Below, piece after piece: positions 1 to 6,140 of a stretch of 8,191 nt of DNA. The stretch is from contig JAAYMJ010000195.1 in assembly GCA_012521455.1 (NCBI GenBank), positions 1 to 8,191 of the forward strand. The letters are read 5' to 3'. The notes under the pieces were generated by a model. That model was not told the origin of the DNA. It saw only the letters and a program-made list of their open reading frames with translations, and searched no databases. A program made the position numbers and the translations under genes. The stretch's first letter is position 1, and every line of letters starts with the position of its first letter. This DNA comes from Clostridiaceae bacterium (GTDB taxonomy: Bacteria > Bacillota > Clostridia > UMGS1883 > JAAYMJ01).

Positions 1-1709
1 AAGTTGTTGCTAAAAAGCTTTCGGAGTATTTAAACAAAGAAGTTAAAATGGCTGAAGATGTAATCGGCGAAAGCGCAAAATCCATCTGCGCGTCCTTAAA
101 AGACGGTGAAGTTGCCATATTGGAAAACGTAAGGTACCACAAGGAAGAAGAAAAGAATGACCCCTCTTTTGCAAAAGAACTTGCAAGCCTTGCTGACATA
201 TTTGTAAACGACGCTTTCGGCACCGCCCACCGCGCCCATGCTTCCACCGCGGGCGTTGCGGATTACTTGCCGGCGGTTGCGGGTTTTTTAATCCAAAAGG
301 AAATTGAAATCATGGGCAAAGCCCTACAAAATCCTGAAAGACCGTTTGTTGCAATACTAGGCGGCGCGAAAGTTAGCGATAAAATCGGCGTAATTGAAAA
401 CTTAATTGATAAAGTGGATACCCTAATCATCGGCGGGGGAATGGCTTACACATTCTTGAAGGCAAAAGGCTATGGCGTAGGCACATCAATCTGCGAAGAA
501 GACAAACTTGACCTTGCTAAAAGCTTAATGGCTAAAGCGGAAGAAAAGGGAGTAAAACTTCTATTGCCCGTTCAAAACGTGGTTGCGAAAGAATTTTCCG
601 CTGACGCTGAAAGCAAGGTAGTTCCAAGCGACCAAATCCCTGACGACTGGATGGGAGTGGACATCGGGCCTGAAACCGTAAAGCTATTCTCCGATGAAAT
701 TAAGAAAGCAAAAACCGTAATCTGGAACGGCCCCATGGGCGTATTCGAGTTTCCGCGCTTTGCTGAAGGTACAAAGGCAATTGCAGCGGCTGTAAGCGAA
801 GTTGACGGTACAACAATTATCGGCGGCGGCGACAGCGCGGCGGCAGTTGAGCAGCTAGGCTTTGCCGATAAAATGACCCACATTTCAACAGGCGGCGGGG
901 CAAGTTTGGAATTCTTAGAAGGTAAAATATTGCCGGGCATCGCATGTCTTGAGGACTGCGATGCAAAAAAAAAATTAGCGGCCGGCAATTGGAAAATGAA
1001 TAAAACCCCAAGCGAGGCCTATGAACTTGCGTTAAAGATGAAAGAGGAATTGGCGGACGCAAAACATGAAGTGGTTTTGTGCCCACCCTTCACAGCCCTT
1101 TCTGAAGTAATTAAAGCGGTTAAAGGCTCCAATATTTCGGTTGGGGCACAGAATATGCACTTTAAAGACGAAGGGGCATACACCGGGGAAGTATCCGCTA
1201 AAATGCTTGTGGATTTAGGGGTTAAATACGTTATCATCGGCCACTCCGAAAGAAGGCAGTACTTCAACGAAACCGATGAAACGGTAAACCTAAAGATGAT
1301 TCAGGCGTTAAAATATAACCTGATACCCATCCTTTGCGTTGGCGAGTCATTGCAAGAGCGGGAAGACAATGTTACCTTTGACTTAATCCGCGCCCAGATT
1401 AAAAAGGCGTACAAGAACATTTCAAAGGAAGACGCTAAAAAGACCGTTATTGCCTATGAACCCATTTGGGCAATCGGAACAGGAAAAACCGCTACAAGCG
1501 AACAGGCCAACGAAGTGTGCATGGATATTAGGAAAACCCTTGGGGAAATCTATGATGAAGCTACCGCAAGCCAAATAAGGATACTTTACGGCGGCAGCGT
1601 GACCAAGGACTGCGCGAAAGACCTGTTCAGCCAAAGCGACATTGACGGAGGTCTTGTAGGCGGCGCAAGCCTAAAGGTTGAAGATTTCAAGATTATAGCA
1701 AACTCATAA
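1..1709 (+). CDS. pgk-tpiA: Bifunctional phosphoglycerate kinase / triosephosphate isomerase fusion (5' end outside window)
   Basis: The first complete codon is at base 3 and the frame is open to the window edge, so the ATG at 48 is an internal methionine and about 75 N-terminal PGK residues are missing compared with B. subtilis PGK. PGK (to about 974) transfers phosphate from 1,3-bisphosphoglycerate to ADP. Visible PGK motifs are [38 protein letters not shown], the nucleotide-loop [10 protein letters not shown] (from 822) and [17 protein letters not shown] (from about 966) interconverts dihydroxyacetone phosphate and glyceraldehyde 3-phosphate. It has AGNWKMN with catalytic Asn and Lys, catalytic His in IGHSERR (codon 1242), catalytic Glu in [13 protein letters not shown] (codon 1458), and the phosphate-binding ILYGGS and [10 protein letters not shown]. 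Both halves look intact. PGK normally ends a few residues after LPGIA, so only about EDCDAKK links the two. Such a fusion is known from Thermotoga maritima, which also has free PGK. The ten-A run at the junction makes slippage or a sequencing error possible (listed separately). Confidence 0.96.
   Translation, partial: VVAKKLSEYLNKEVKMAEDVIGESAKSICASLKDGEVAILENVRYHKEEEKNDPSFAKELASLADIFVNDAFGTAHRAHASTAGVADYLPAVAGFLIQKEIEIMGKALQNPERPFVAILGGAKVSDKIGVIENLIDKVDTLIIGGGMAYTFLKAKGYGVGTSICEEDKLDLAKSLMAKAEEKGVKLLLPVQNVVAKEFSADAESKVVPSDQIPDDWMGVDIGPETVKLFSDEIKKAKTVIWNGPMGVFEFPRFAEGTKAIAAAVSEVDGTTIIGGGDSAAAVEQLGFADKMTHISTGGGASLEFLEGKILPGIACLEDCDAKKKLAAGNWKMNKTPSEAYELALKMKEELADAKHEVVLCPPFTALSEVIKAVKGSNISVGAQNMHFKDEGAYTGEVSAKMLVDLGVKYVIIGHSERRQYFNETDETVNLKMIQALKYNLIPILCVGESLQEREDNVTFDLIRAQIKKAYKNISKEDAKKTVIAYEPIWAIGTGKTATSEQANEVCMDIRKTLGEIYDEATASQIRILYGGSVTKDCAKDLFSQSDIDGGLVGGASLKVEDFKIIANS
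951..963 (+). promoter_or_regulatory. Internal ribosome binding site and out-of-frame ATG for standalone TPI
   Basis: GAGG at 951-954 is followed after six bases by ATG at 961-963, which is in the +1 frame relative to PGK. From this ATG the codons are ATG CAA AAA AAA AAT TAG, so as written it stops at 976-978. If the ribosome slips -1 on the A run, or the transcript has 11 A, it reads [14 protein letters not shown], which looks like the N-terminus of an ordinary free TPI. This suggests that the fusion derives from two overlapping genes and that internal initiation could still supply free TPI. It may alternatively be only a relic. Confidence 0.45.
965..974 (+). other. A10 slippage-prone run at the PGK-TPI domain junction
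   Basis: Ten consecutive A residues sit exactly where PGK ends and TPI begins. In the written frame they read GCA AAA AAA AAA TTA (A-K-K-K-L) and give the fusion. The run contains the classical -1 slippery heptamer A-AAA-AAA (965-971), and GAGG lies 10 bases upstream (951-954), a layout like that of E. coli dnaX. A -1 shift gives a tail ISGRQLENE with stop TAA at 1001-1003, producing nearly native PGK. A +1 shift, or loss of one A in the transcript, gives KN and stop TAG at 976-978. Runs of nine or more A are also known substrates for RNA polymerase slippage, as in Thermus dnaX. Function is inferred; a homopolymer miscall is the main alternative. Confidence 0.6.
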
Positions 1710-1715
1710 TAAAAC

Positions 1716-1741
1716 CGGAGGGGTTTGCCCCTCCGTTTTTT
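1716..1741 (+). terminator. Intrinsic terminator after pgk-tpiA
   Basis: An 8-bp perfect stem, CGGAGGGG (1716-1723) with CCCCTCCG (1728-1735), closes a TTTG loop and is followed by six T (1736-1741). It begins seven bases after the TAA stop, so it should end the glycolytic transcript before gpmI. Confidence 0.9.
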
Positions 1742-1808
1742 GACATATAAATTTATTTATAGCCTGATATAAATAGGGGAAATTGGGTTATAAATTTTTT
1801 TGAAAGGG
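1740..1808 (+). promoter_or_regulatory. Probable gpmI promoter region with three TATAAAT heptamers
   Basis: Because a terminator precedes gpmI, it probably has its own promoter here. TTGACA (1740-1745) is a perfect -35 hexamer but overlaps the terminator T tract, and no good -10 lies 16-18 bases downstream. TATAAAT occurs three times, at 1746-1752, 1768-1774 and 1789-1795, with start-to-start spacing of 22 and 21 bases. The second or third copy could be a -10, but no -35 fits them well. The exact promoter is therefore unresolved. The ribosome binding site AAAGGG (1803-1808) ends nine bases before the ATG at 1818. Confidence 0.35.
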
Positions 1809-1817
1809 ATGAAAGAT

Positions 1818-3356
1818 ATGAACAAAAAATTACTTGCGTTAATAATACTAGACGGCTACGGTTATAACCCAAGGACGGAAGGCAATGCAGTGTACGCAGC
1901 AAACACCCCTAATATGGATAAGTATTTAAAGATGTATCCAAATACATTAATAAATGCAAGCGGTATGTATGTGGGACTTCCTGACGGCCAGATGGGAAAT
2001 AGCGAAGTGGGGCATACCAATATCGGCGCGGGAAGGATTGTGTATCAGGAATTGACCCGCATTTCAAAATCCATAAAAGACGGGGATTTCTTTAAAAACA
2101 AAACCTTGCTTGGCGCGATTGAAAACTGCAAAAAACACAATTCTGCCCTTCACACATTTGGGTTAGTATCCGACGGCGGCGTTCACAGCCACATTGAGCA
2201 TTTATACGGCGTTTTAGAACTTGCAAAACGTGAAGGCTTATCCGAAGTTTACGTTCACTGCTTTATGGACGGGCGTGACGTTTCACCCACAAGCGGTGTG
2301 GGATTTATAAAGGATTTGCAGGCAAAAATGAAAGAAATCGGCGTGGGCAAAATTGCTTCCGTTATGGGAAGGTACTACGCCATGGACAGGGACAACCGTT
2401 GGGAAAGGGTTGAAAAAGCATACTCCGTCATGGTTTACCAGGAAGGCGAAGGGATTGACGATGTGGTAAGCTACATGGATAATTCCTATAAAAACGACGT
2501 AACCGACGAATTCATTGTCCCTGCTTTTGTAAAAGGCACCCGCCCCATCAGGGAAAACGACAGCGTTATCTGCTTTAACTTCAGGCCCGACAGGGCAAGG
2601 GAAATCACAAGGACATTGGTTGACCCTGAATTCAAAGGTTTTGAAAGAAAATTCGGGTTTTTCCCGCTTTATTATGTGTGCATGACAGTCTATGACGCGA
2701 CAATGCCAAACGTATCCGTTGCTTTTACAACGGAAAATTTAACCAAAACCTTTGGTGAATATATAAGCTCCCTTGGCTTAAGACAGCTAAGGATTGCTGA
2801 AACCGAAAAATACGCCCATGTTACCTTCTTTTTTAACGGCGGGAAGGAAGAAGTTTATGAGGGCGAAGACAGGTGCCTAATCCCGTCCCCAAAGGTTGCC
2901 ACCTATGACTTAAAGCCTGAAATGAGCGCTTATGAAGTTACAGAGGAAGCCCTAAGGCGGATAGATTCAGGAATTTATGACGTGATTATCCTAAATTTCG
3001 CAAACTGCGACATGGTAGGGCACACAGGCGTCTTTGACGCGGCTAAGGCTGCGGTGGAAGCGGTGGATATCTGCTTGGGTAAACTTGTTGACGCGATTTT
3101 GGCGAAAGACGGCATTGCCCTAATTACCGCTGACCACGGAAACGCCGACCAGATGATTGACTATGAAACCGGCGAAATATTCACAGCGCATACCACAAAC
3201 CCCGTGCCATTTGTTGTGGTTGGGAATAATGTTCAAAATATCAAGCTTCGGGAAAAAGAAGGAAAACTTGCGGATATCGCGCCCACCATGCTTGAAATTT
3301 TAGGTTTTGAACAACCTGCTGAAATGACAGGAGAAAGCTTAATTGTAAGTAAATAA
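1818..3356 (+). CDS. gpmI: 2,3-bisphosphoglycerate-independent phosphoglycerate mutase
   Basis: This cytoplasmic enzyme interconverts 3- and 2-phosphoglycerate in glycolysis, using two Mn ions and a phosphoserine intermediate (alkaline phosphatase superfamily). At 512 residues from ATG 1818 it has the usual family length. Expected active-site residues are all visible: Asp12 in LDGYG, nucleophile Ser62 in GQMGNSEVGH, the substrate loop DGRDVSP (151-157), Arg185 and Arg191 in GRYYAMDRDNRWER, Arg256 and Arg259 in FNFRPDRARE, Lys331, Asp398 and His402 in NCDMVGH, Asp439 and His440 in TADHGNAD, and His458 in TAHTTNPVPF. An in-frame TTG at 1800 and ATG at 1809 were not chosen: AAAGGG at 1803-1808 is correctly spaced only for ATG 1818, and the protein then begins MNKKLLALIILDGYG, typical of the family. 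It follows pgk-tpiA, as in many Firmicute glycolytic loci, but with a terminator between, so expression may be separate. Confidence 0.97.
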   Translation: MNKKLLALIILDGYGYNPRTEGNAVYAANTPNMDKYLKMYPNTLINASGMYVGLPDGQMGNSEVGHTNIGAGRIVYQELTRISKSIKDGDFFKNKTLLGAIENCKKHNSALHTFGLVSDGGVHSHIEHLYGVLELAKREGLSEVYVHCFMDGRDVSPTSGVGFIKDLQAKMKEIGVGKIASVMGRYYAMDRDNRWERVEKAYSVMVYQEGEGIDDVVSYMDNSYKNDVTDEFIVPAFVKGTRPIRENDSVICFNFRPDRAREITRTLVDPEFKGFERKFGFFPLYYVCMTVYDATMPNVSVAFTTENLTKTFGEYISSLGLRQLRIAETEKYAHVTFFFNGGKEEVYEGEDRCLIPSPKVATYDLKPEMSAYEVTEEALRRIDSGIYDVIILNFANCDMVGHTGVFDAAKAAVEAVDICLGKLVDAILAKDGIALITADHGNADQMIDYETGEIFTAHTTNPVPFVVVGNNVQNIKLREKEGKLADIAPTMLEILGFEQPAEMTGESLIVSK

Positions 3357-3362
3357 TGAAAT

Positions 3363-3391
3363 CCCCCCAAAAACGGGGGGTTTTCTTTTTT
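3363..3391 (+). terminator. Intrinsic terminator after gpmI
   Basis: CCCCCC (3363-3368) pairs with GGGGGG (3375-3380) around an AAAAAC loop, followed by TTTTCTTTTTT (3381-3391). It lies six bases after the gpmI stop codon. Confidence 0.88.
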
Positions 3392-3397
3392 GGATTT

Positions 3398-3426
3398 TTC
3401 ATAAATTTTTTGTTTTGCTGTAAAAT
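3398..3426 (+). promoter_or_regulatory. Possible sigma-A promoter for a small RNA
   Basis: TTCATA (3398-3403, four of six matches to TTGACA), a 17-base spacer and TAAAAT (3421-3426, five of six matches to TATAAT) lie just after the gpmI terminator. Transcription would start near 3433. There is no protein gene downstream on this strand before the terminator at 3684, which suggests a non-coding transcript. In AT-rich sequence such matches also arise by chance. Confidence 0.4.
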
Positions 3427-3432
3427 GCAAGG

Positions 3433-3706
3433 GCAATTAAATTTTCTAAACCAAAAGTTTAAGTTTTAACGGGGAAAAGAATACAATAGTTTGGCATTCC
3501 GAAAGCCGGACATTACAATTTTACACAACATAAAATCATTTACCCGCAAAAACCCGCCCCCGCGGTTTTCGGGGTAGCAGTTTTAGGGGTTATTTGCTTC
3601 GGAAAACACCTTGTAAGGGTTTACGCCCGCGCCGCAAAAGACTAATTACGGCATGAAGAAGCGGGGCTCCAATGAGCCCCGCTGTCCGCGCAAGCGGATG
3701 TTTTTT
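3433..3706 (+). ncRNA. Candidate structured non-coding RNA, family not recognised
   Basis: About 270 bases between a promoter-like sequence and an intrinsic terminator carry many possible hairpins and no credible ORF. Seen by hand: TAAAC/GTTTA (3447-3451/3457-3461); TCCG/CGGA (3498-3501/3507-3510); a longer imperfect hairpin with TACCC/GGGTA (3541-3545/3572-3576) enclosing AAAACC/GGTTTT (3549-3554/3564-3569); a cTTCGg tetraloop (3597-3602) with flanking TTT/AAA; GCCG/CGGC (3631-3634/3649-3652); a perfect 10-bp stem AGCGGGGCTC/GAGCCCCGCT (3660-3669/3674-3683) with CAAT loop; and the terminal GCAA-loop hairpin. UUCG and GNRA loops are typical of real RNAs. I do not recognise tmRNA, RNase P RNA, SRP RNA or a tRNA. 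6S RNA and the raiA-type RNA are alternatives I cannot confirm. Transcript ends are inferred. Confidence 0.45.
3684..3706 (+). terminator. Intrinsic terminator of the candidate small RNA
   Basis: TCCGC (3685-3689) pairs with GCGGA (3694-3698) around a GCAA loop of GNRA type. It is extended by a G-T wobble (3684/3699) and is followed by TTTTTT (3701-3706). No gene on this strand ends nearby, since gpmI already has its own terminator 300 bases earlier. This implies an independent transcript upstream. Confidence 0.7.
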
Positions 3707-3727
3707 ATTTTTAAAAATTAATTCCCA

Positions 3728-3772
3728 GCGTGCCAAGAGGCACGCATAGCCTAGGGTTTTTACACCCTAGGC
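3728..3772. repeat. Two adjacent perfect inverted repeats between convergent transcripts
   Basis: GCGTGCC/GGCACGC (3728-3734/3739-3745) with an AAGA loop is followed after three bases by GCCTAGGGT/ACCCTAGGC (3749-3757/3764-3772) with a six-base loop. Neither hairpin is directly followed by a T run on either strand. On the plus strand a T-rich stretch (from about 3777) follows the second, and on the minus strand TTTTT follows the first after about ten bases. They could act as an imperfect terminator for the SASP gene arriving on the minus strand, or be part of the RNA upstream. The rest of the gap, 3773-3825, is AT-rich with nothing recognisable. Confidence 0.6.
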
Positions 3773-3825
3773 CTGTTATTTAATTTTTTTATTTTAAAAG
3801 TTTAAAATCTATCTAAACACTGAAT

Positions 3826-4014
3826 TTAAAATGTCGGAGAATTGGAGTTTTGAATTGACCTTTCTGCTATTTCTATGGCCTTAGTTACTATATTACCACA
3901 ATCTCTGGAACTTACACTACCCCAACCGCCTTCGGCTCTGACTTTGTCATAAACACCAAGCTCTTTGGCAATTTCATATTTTAAAGTATCGGACATTTTT
4001 CTGCTTCTGCCCAT
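3826..4014 (-). CDS. Small acid-soluble spore protein, alpha/beta type
   Basis: SASPs saturate forespore DNA, giving UV and heat resistance, and are degraded by the GPR protease in germination to supply amino acids. This 62-residue protein has the family layout: a first conserved segment KYEIAKELGVYDKV (residues 12-25), containing the region where GPR cuts, and a second GGWGSVSSRDCGNIVTKAIE (29-48). The ELGV and GNIVTKAIEIAE parts match the family. The Trp-containing variant resembles clostridial SASPs. The seven-residue tail NSNSPTF is Ser/Asn-rich and not part of the conserved domain. The start is ATG at 4014, with AAAGGAGG at 4028-4021 and a six-base spacing. A sigma-G-like promoter lies upstream (4060-4088), matching forespore expression. 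It is monocistronic, transcribed in the same direction as sleB-ypeB. No strong terminator follows. Confidence 0.87.
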   Translation of the reverse strand: MGRSRKMSDTLKYEIAKELGVYDKVRAEGGWGSVSSRDCGNIVTKAIEIAERSIQNSNSPTF

Positions 4015-4059
4015 TTTAATCCTCCTTTATCAATTCTCCTTTAATTCAGTGTACACTTT

Positions 4060-4088
4060 TATTATGTCTTTAAATCCGGAGAATATGT
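4060..4088 (-). promoter_or_regulatory. Sigma-G-like forespore promoter of the SASP gene
   Basis: On the minus strand the -10 is CATAATA (4066-4060), a full match to the sigma-G consensus CATNHTA. The -35 is ACATA (4088-4084), four of five matches to GHATR, with a 17-base spacer. The start would be near 4053, leaving a short leader with AAAGGAGG. SASP genes are classical sigma-G targets, so sequence and context agree. Confidence 0.65.
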
Positions 4089-4149
4089 CGGAAATTGATG
4101 TTAGGCAAAAGCCAAAATGCCACGGTACTCAAAATTTTCATTTGGGTTT

Positions 4150-5520
4150 TTAAATAGTGAGCACGCCGTCGGGGCTTTCAAGCAATAGCAAAATGTCTTC
4201 CTCATTTCCCGTGGTAACATTTACATAAACAAGATAGGTTTTGTCATCCATTTTTGCCTTTATTTCATAGCACATAACTTCCCGCTTGCTTTCAAGTGGG
4301 ATATACGCTAGGGATATATTTTCAACGGTCAGGATATTGTTAATGCTCTTTAGCGCCTGCTCTTTTGAGATTTTGATTTCCTGAAGTTTGCGCTCGTGGT
4401 GGCTCATGAGATACCCTTTTGACTCAAAGCCTATAACATCGCCGTTATCCAGCGCGATTTTTACTTTAATTAAGTCAGGATACATTACAACGCCGTCTTG
4501 CACATAGGCAAAGTTAATTAAGGCGGTATTGCTCTTTATTTCATAATAGCTTTCCTTCATGTTTGGGAAGCCTTGGTTGTTTAAGAATTCCACAGCTTTT
4601 GCCTTTGCGTCTTCAATGCTTAACTTTGACTCCGCAACGCTTCTTGAGTTTAACATCCACAACACATAGCCGCCTTTTTTGGTAATGTCAATGTTTATAT
4701 CGCCATTGTCCGAGCTTGAGGCAAAGTGATAGGTCTGGATTGTGCCGTTGCCTTCGCCTTGGAATTGCAAGTTTGCGCCAGCGTCGCCCAAAAATTCCTT
4801 TGCCTTGTTTAGCGCCTCTTCCTGGGAGATTTCATTTTTCCCTTCCAGGAATTTTGGCTGCATTTGGTTAATATGTTCTGAAAACGGGCCGTCATAGATT
4901 AGTGACGGGTAATTTTGGAATTGTTTTTCAACTTCGCTGATGTTTTGGGCAAAAGATACCTCATTTTTGGCAAACACCTTTCCTAGCCCCTTGATTTCAC
5001 CAAACCGCATGGTACCCTGATAAAGCTGGTCCTGCATTTTAACAAGTGAGTCGCTTAAAGTCGCGGCGTAGTTGGTAAGCTCCCTTAGCTGTTTTATTTC
5101 CTCATCGGAAATGGATTTATCCTGAAGGTATTTTAAACTCAAATTATATGAATAATCCCCGACCTGGGACAAAAATTTTGAGGTGTTGTCTAGCTCCACC
5201 GTGGAAATCGGAAGCTGGGCAAGGTTTGTCTTTGCCCCTTCGGCTTGCCTGAAAATTTCGCTGGATAAGTGCACCAGCTGTTTTGGGTCGCGGACAAGTA
5301 TTCCCTTTGCCAAAGTCACTTCCAGCTCTTCCACATAGTTTACAAGCTCGGTAAATGAGCGCCTGTACGTGTTTTCAACCGCGTTTCTGTAATCCAGTCC
5401 CTTTTTGTACTGGTATATCCCGAACGAAGCTATAAGAGCAATAACAACCAAGGTCACGGAATACATGTGCCTGTCGCTTAATCTTTGCTTAAAATCCAAA
5501 AGTTTTCCCCTAATTGACAT
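4150..5520 (-). CDS. ypeB: Germination protein YpeB
   Basis: YpeB is a spore inner-membrane-associated partner needed for SleB to be localised and stable in the dormant spore; the two depend on each other in Bacillus. The protein is 456 residues, close to B. subtilis YpeB (about 450). It has a short basic N-terminus, one membrane segment at about 18-37 (YSVTLVVIALIASFGIYQY), a helical and probably coiled-coil region to about 190, the motif YPSLIYDGPFSEH typical of YpeB, and PepSY-type repeats in the C-terminal half. An in-frame GTG at 5529 overlaps the ribosome binding site. AGGAG (5533-5529) is eight bases from ATG 5520, so that ATG is chosen. This Shine-Dalgarno overlaps the sleB stop codon, and the genes are 11 bases apart, indicating an operon with translational coupling. 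No clear terminator follows. Confidence 0.94.
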   Translation of the reverse strand: MSIRGKLLDFKQRLSDRHMYSVTLVVIALIASFGIYQYKKGLDYRNAVENTYRRSFTELVNYVEELEVTLAKGILVRDPKQLVHLSSEIFRQAEGAKTNLAQLPISTVELDNTSKFLSQVGDYSYNLSLKYLQDKSISDEEIKQLRELTNYAATLSDSLVKMQDQLYQGTMRFGEIKGLGKVFAKNEVSFAQNISEVEKQFQNYPSLIYDGPFSEHINQMQPKFLEGKNEISQEEALNKAKEFLGDAGANLQFQGEGNGTIQTYHFASSSDNGDINIDITKKGGYVLWMLNSRSVAESKLSIEDAKAKAVEFLNNQGFPNMKESYYEIKSNTALINFAYVQDGVVMYPDLIKVKIALDNGDVIGFESKGYLMSHHERKLQEIKISKEQALKSINNILTVENISLAYIPLESKREVMCYEIKAKMDDKTYLVYVNVTTGNEEDILLLLESPDGVLTI

Positions 5521-5531
5521 AAATTTCACTC

Positions 5532-5993
5532 CTATTTCGCGAATTTGTGCTTGCCTATGGTTTTAACCACTTGCCTTGAGTAAATCCACTTGTTAGTGGT
5601 TTTTTCAGGGTTGTAGTAATAAATGCACCCGTCCGTCGGGTCATATCCGTTCATAGCGTCCTGGCACGCTTTAAACACCTGGGAATTGGGGTCAATGGGC
5701 ACGTTTATCTGGCCGTCGGACACCGCCGTAAAAGCGCCGGGCTGGTAAATTACCCCCGCGATGGTGTTTGGGAAGGATGGGTGTTTTGTGCGGTTTAAAA
5801 TTACCGCGGCCACCGCCACTTGCCCGATGTAAGGTTCGCCCCTTGCCTCACCGTTTACGCAGCGGGCCAAGAGCTGCACGTCGTTGTTATTATTTGCGCT
5901 GGGCTTTGCATATGTTAAATTCATTGTGGCAACCGTTAAAACAAAACCAATTAAAATGGCGTATAGGCAAAATAAATATGTCCTTTTTGTCAT
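5532..5993 (-). CDS. sleB: Spore cortex-lytic enzyme SleB (short form)
   Basis: SleB is a lytic transglycosylase that cleaves muramic-delta-lactam-containing cortex peptidoglycan during germination. The 153-residue protein has a signal peptide or membrane anchor (hydrophobic 6-24, possible cleavage after TYA at 29) and then the hydrolase_2/SleB domain. This includes ARCVNGEARGEPYIGQVAVAA with the likely catalytic Glu49, LNRTKHPSFPNT, YQPGAFTAV and CIYYYNPEK. It lacks the N-terminal peptidoglycan-binding domain of Bacillus SleB (about 305 residues) and is close in size to CwlJ, but CwlJ lacks a signal peptide and does not pair with ypeB, so SleB is preferred. An in-frame GTG at 6002 was rejected: AAAGGGG (6008-6002) overlaps it and is eight bases from ATG 5993. 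It is the first gene of sleB-ypeB; forespore expression is expected, but I found no convincing sigma-G promoter. Confidence 0.93.
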   Translation of the reverse strand: MTKRTYLFCLYAILIGFVLTVATMNLTYAKPSANNNNDVQLLARCVNGEARGEPYIGQVAVAAVILNRTKHPSFPNTIAGVIYQPGAFTAVSDGQINVPIDPNSQVFKACQDAMNGYDPTDGCIYYYNPEKTTNKWIYSRQVVKTIGKHKFAK

Positions 5994-6073
5994 TCTCTTC
6001 ACCCCTTTAGTAATTAGTTTTTATTAAATAATGCAAAATATACCCCTGTATCTAAACTTTAAAAGACTCTTTA

Positions 6074-6102
6074 TTTACAATTTATTTTTTTAAGGATATA
6101 AT
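6074..6102 (+). promoter_or_regulatory. Sigma-A promoter of the second phosphoglycerate mutase gene
   Basis: TTTACA (6074-6079, five of six matches to TTGACA), a 17-base spacer and a perfect TATAAT (6097-6102) predict a start near 6109 and a leader of about 30 bases. This housekeeping-type promoter lies in the 147-base region shared with the divergent sleB. Confidence 0.85.
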
Positions 6103-6140
6103 AATATATAGCTATTTTTAAACAAAAATTTGGAGGTAAC

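Noticed and set aside
48..50. ATG at 48 as the start of the PGK gene
   Set aside because: The frame continues upstream to base 3 with PGK-like residues ([15 protein letters not shown]), so this methionine is internal and the real start lies outside the window.
572..1634. Minus-strand open frames opposite pgk-tpiA (572-988, 817-1086, 1019-1267, 1422-1634)
   Set aside because: They lie wholly opposite a strongly conserved enzyme, have no family resemblance and mutually overlap; they are antisense shadows.
1800..1817. TTG at 1800 or ATG at 1809 as the gpmI start
   Set aside because: The AAAGGG ribosome binding site at 1803-1808 lies inside or against these starts; it is well spaced only for ATG 1818, which also gives the usual family N-terminus.
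3233..3436. Minus-strand open frame over the gpmI 3' end and terminator
   Set aside because: It runs through a terminator hairpin and opposite conserved coding sequence, with no recognisable motif.
3425..3469. Short ORF MQGQLNFLNQKFKF in the candidate RNA region
   Set aside because: Only 14 codons, no Shine-Dalgarno sequence, and its ATG overlaps the predicted -10 element.
3433..3825. tRNA, tmRNA, RNase P RNA, SRP RNA or CRISPR in the 469-base gap
   Set aside because: No T-loop signature, no CCA-ended cloverleaf, none of the conserved blocks of these RNAs, and no regularly spaced direct repeats were found by eye.
4104..4121. GGC/GCC inverted repeat as a ypeB terminator
   Set aside because: Only about three to four base pairs and no T run in the right place; too weak to call.
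3965..4153. Plus-strand 62-residue open frame opposite the SASP gene
   Set aside because: It covers the SASP start, its ribosome binding site and promoter on the other strand, and has no family features or ribosome binding site.
6003..6060. Sigma-G promoter for sleB on the minus strand (GTATA and CATTATT elements)
   Set aside because: The two elements are each partial or perfect matches but the spacing between a good -35 and a good -10 does not fit, so no promoter was called.
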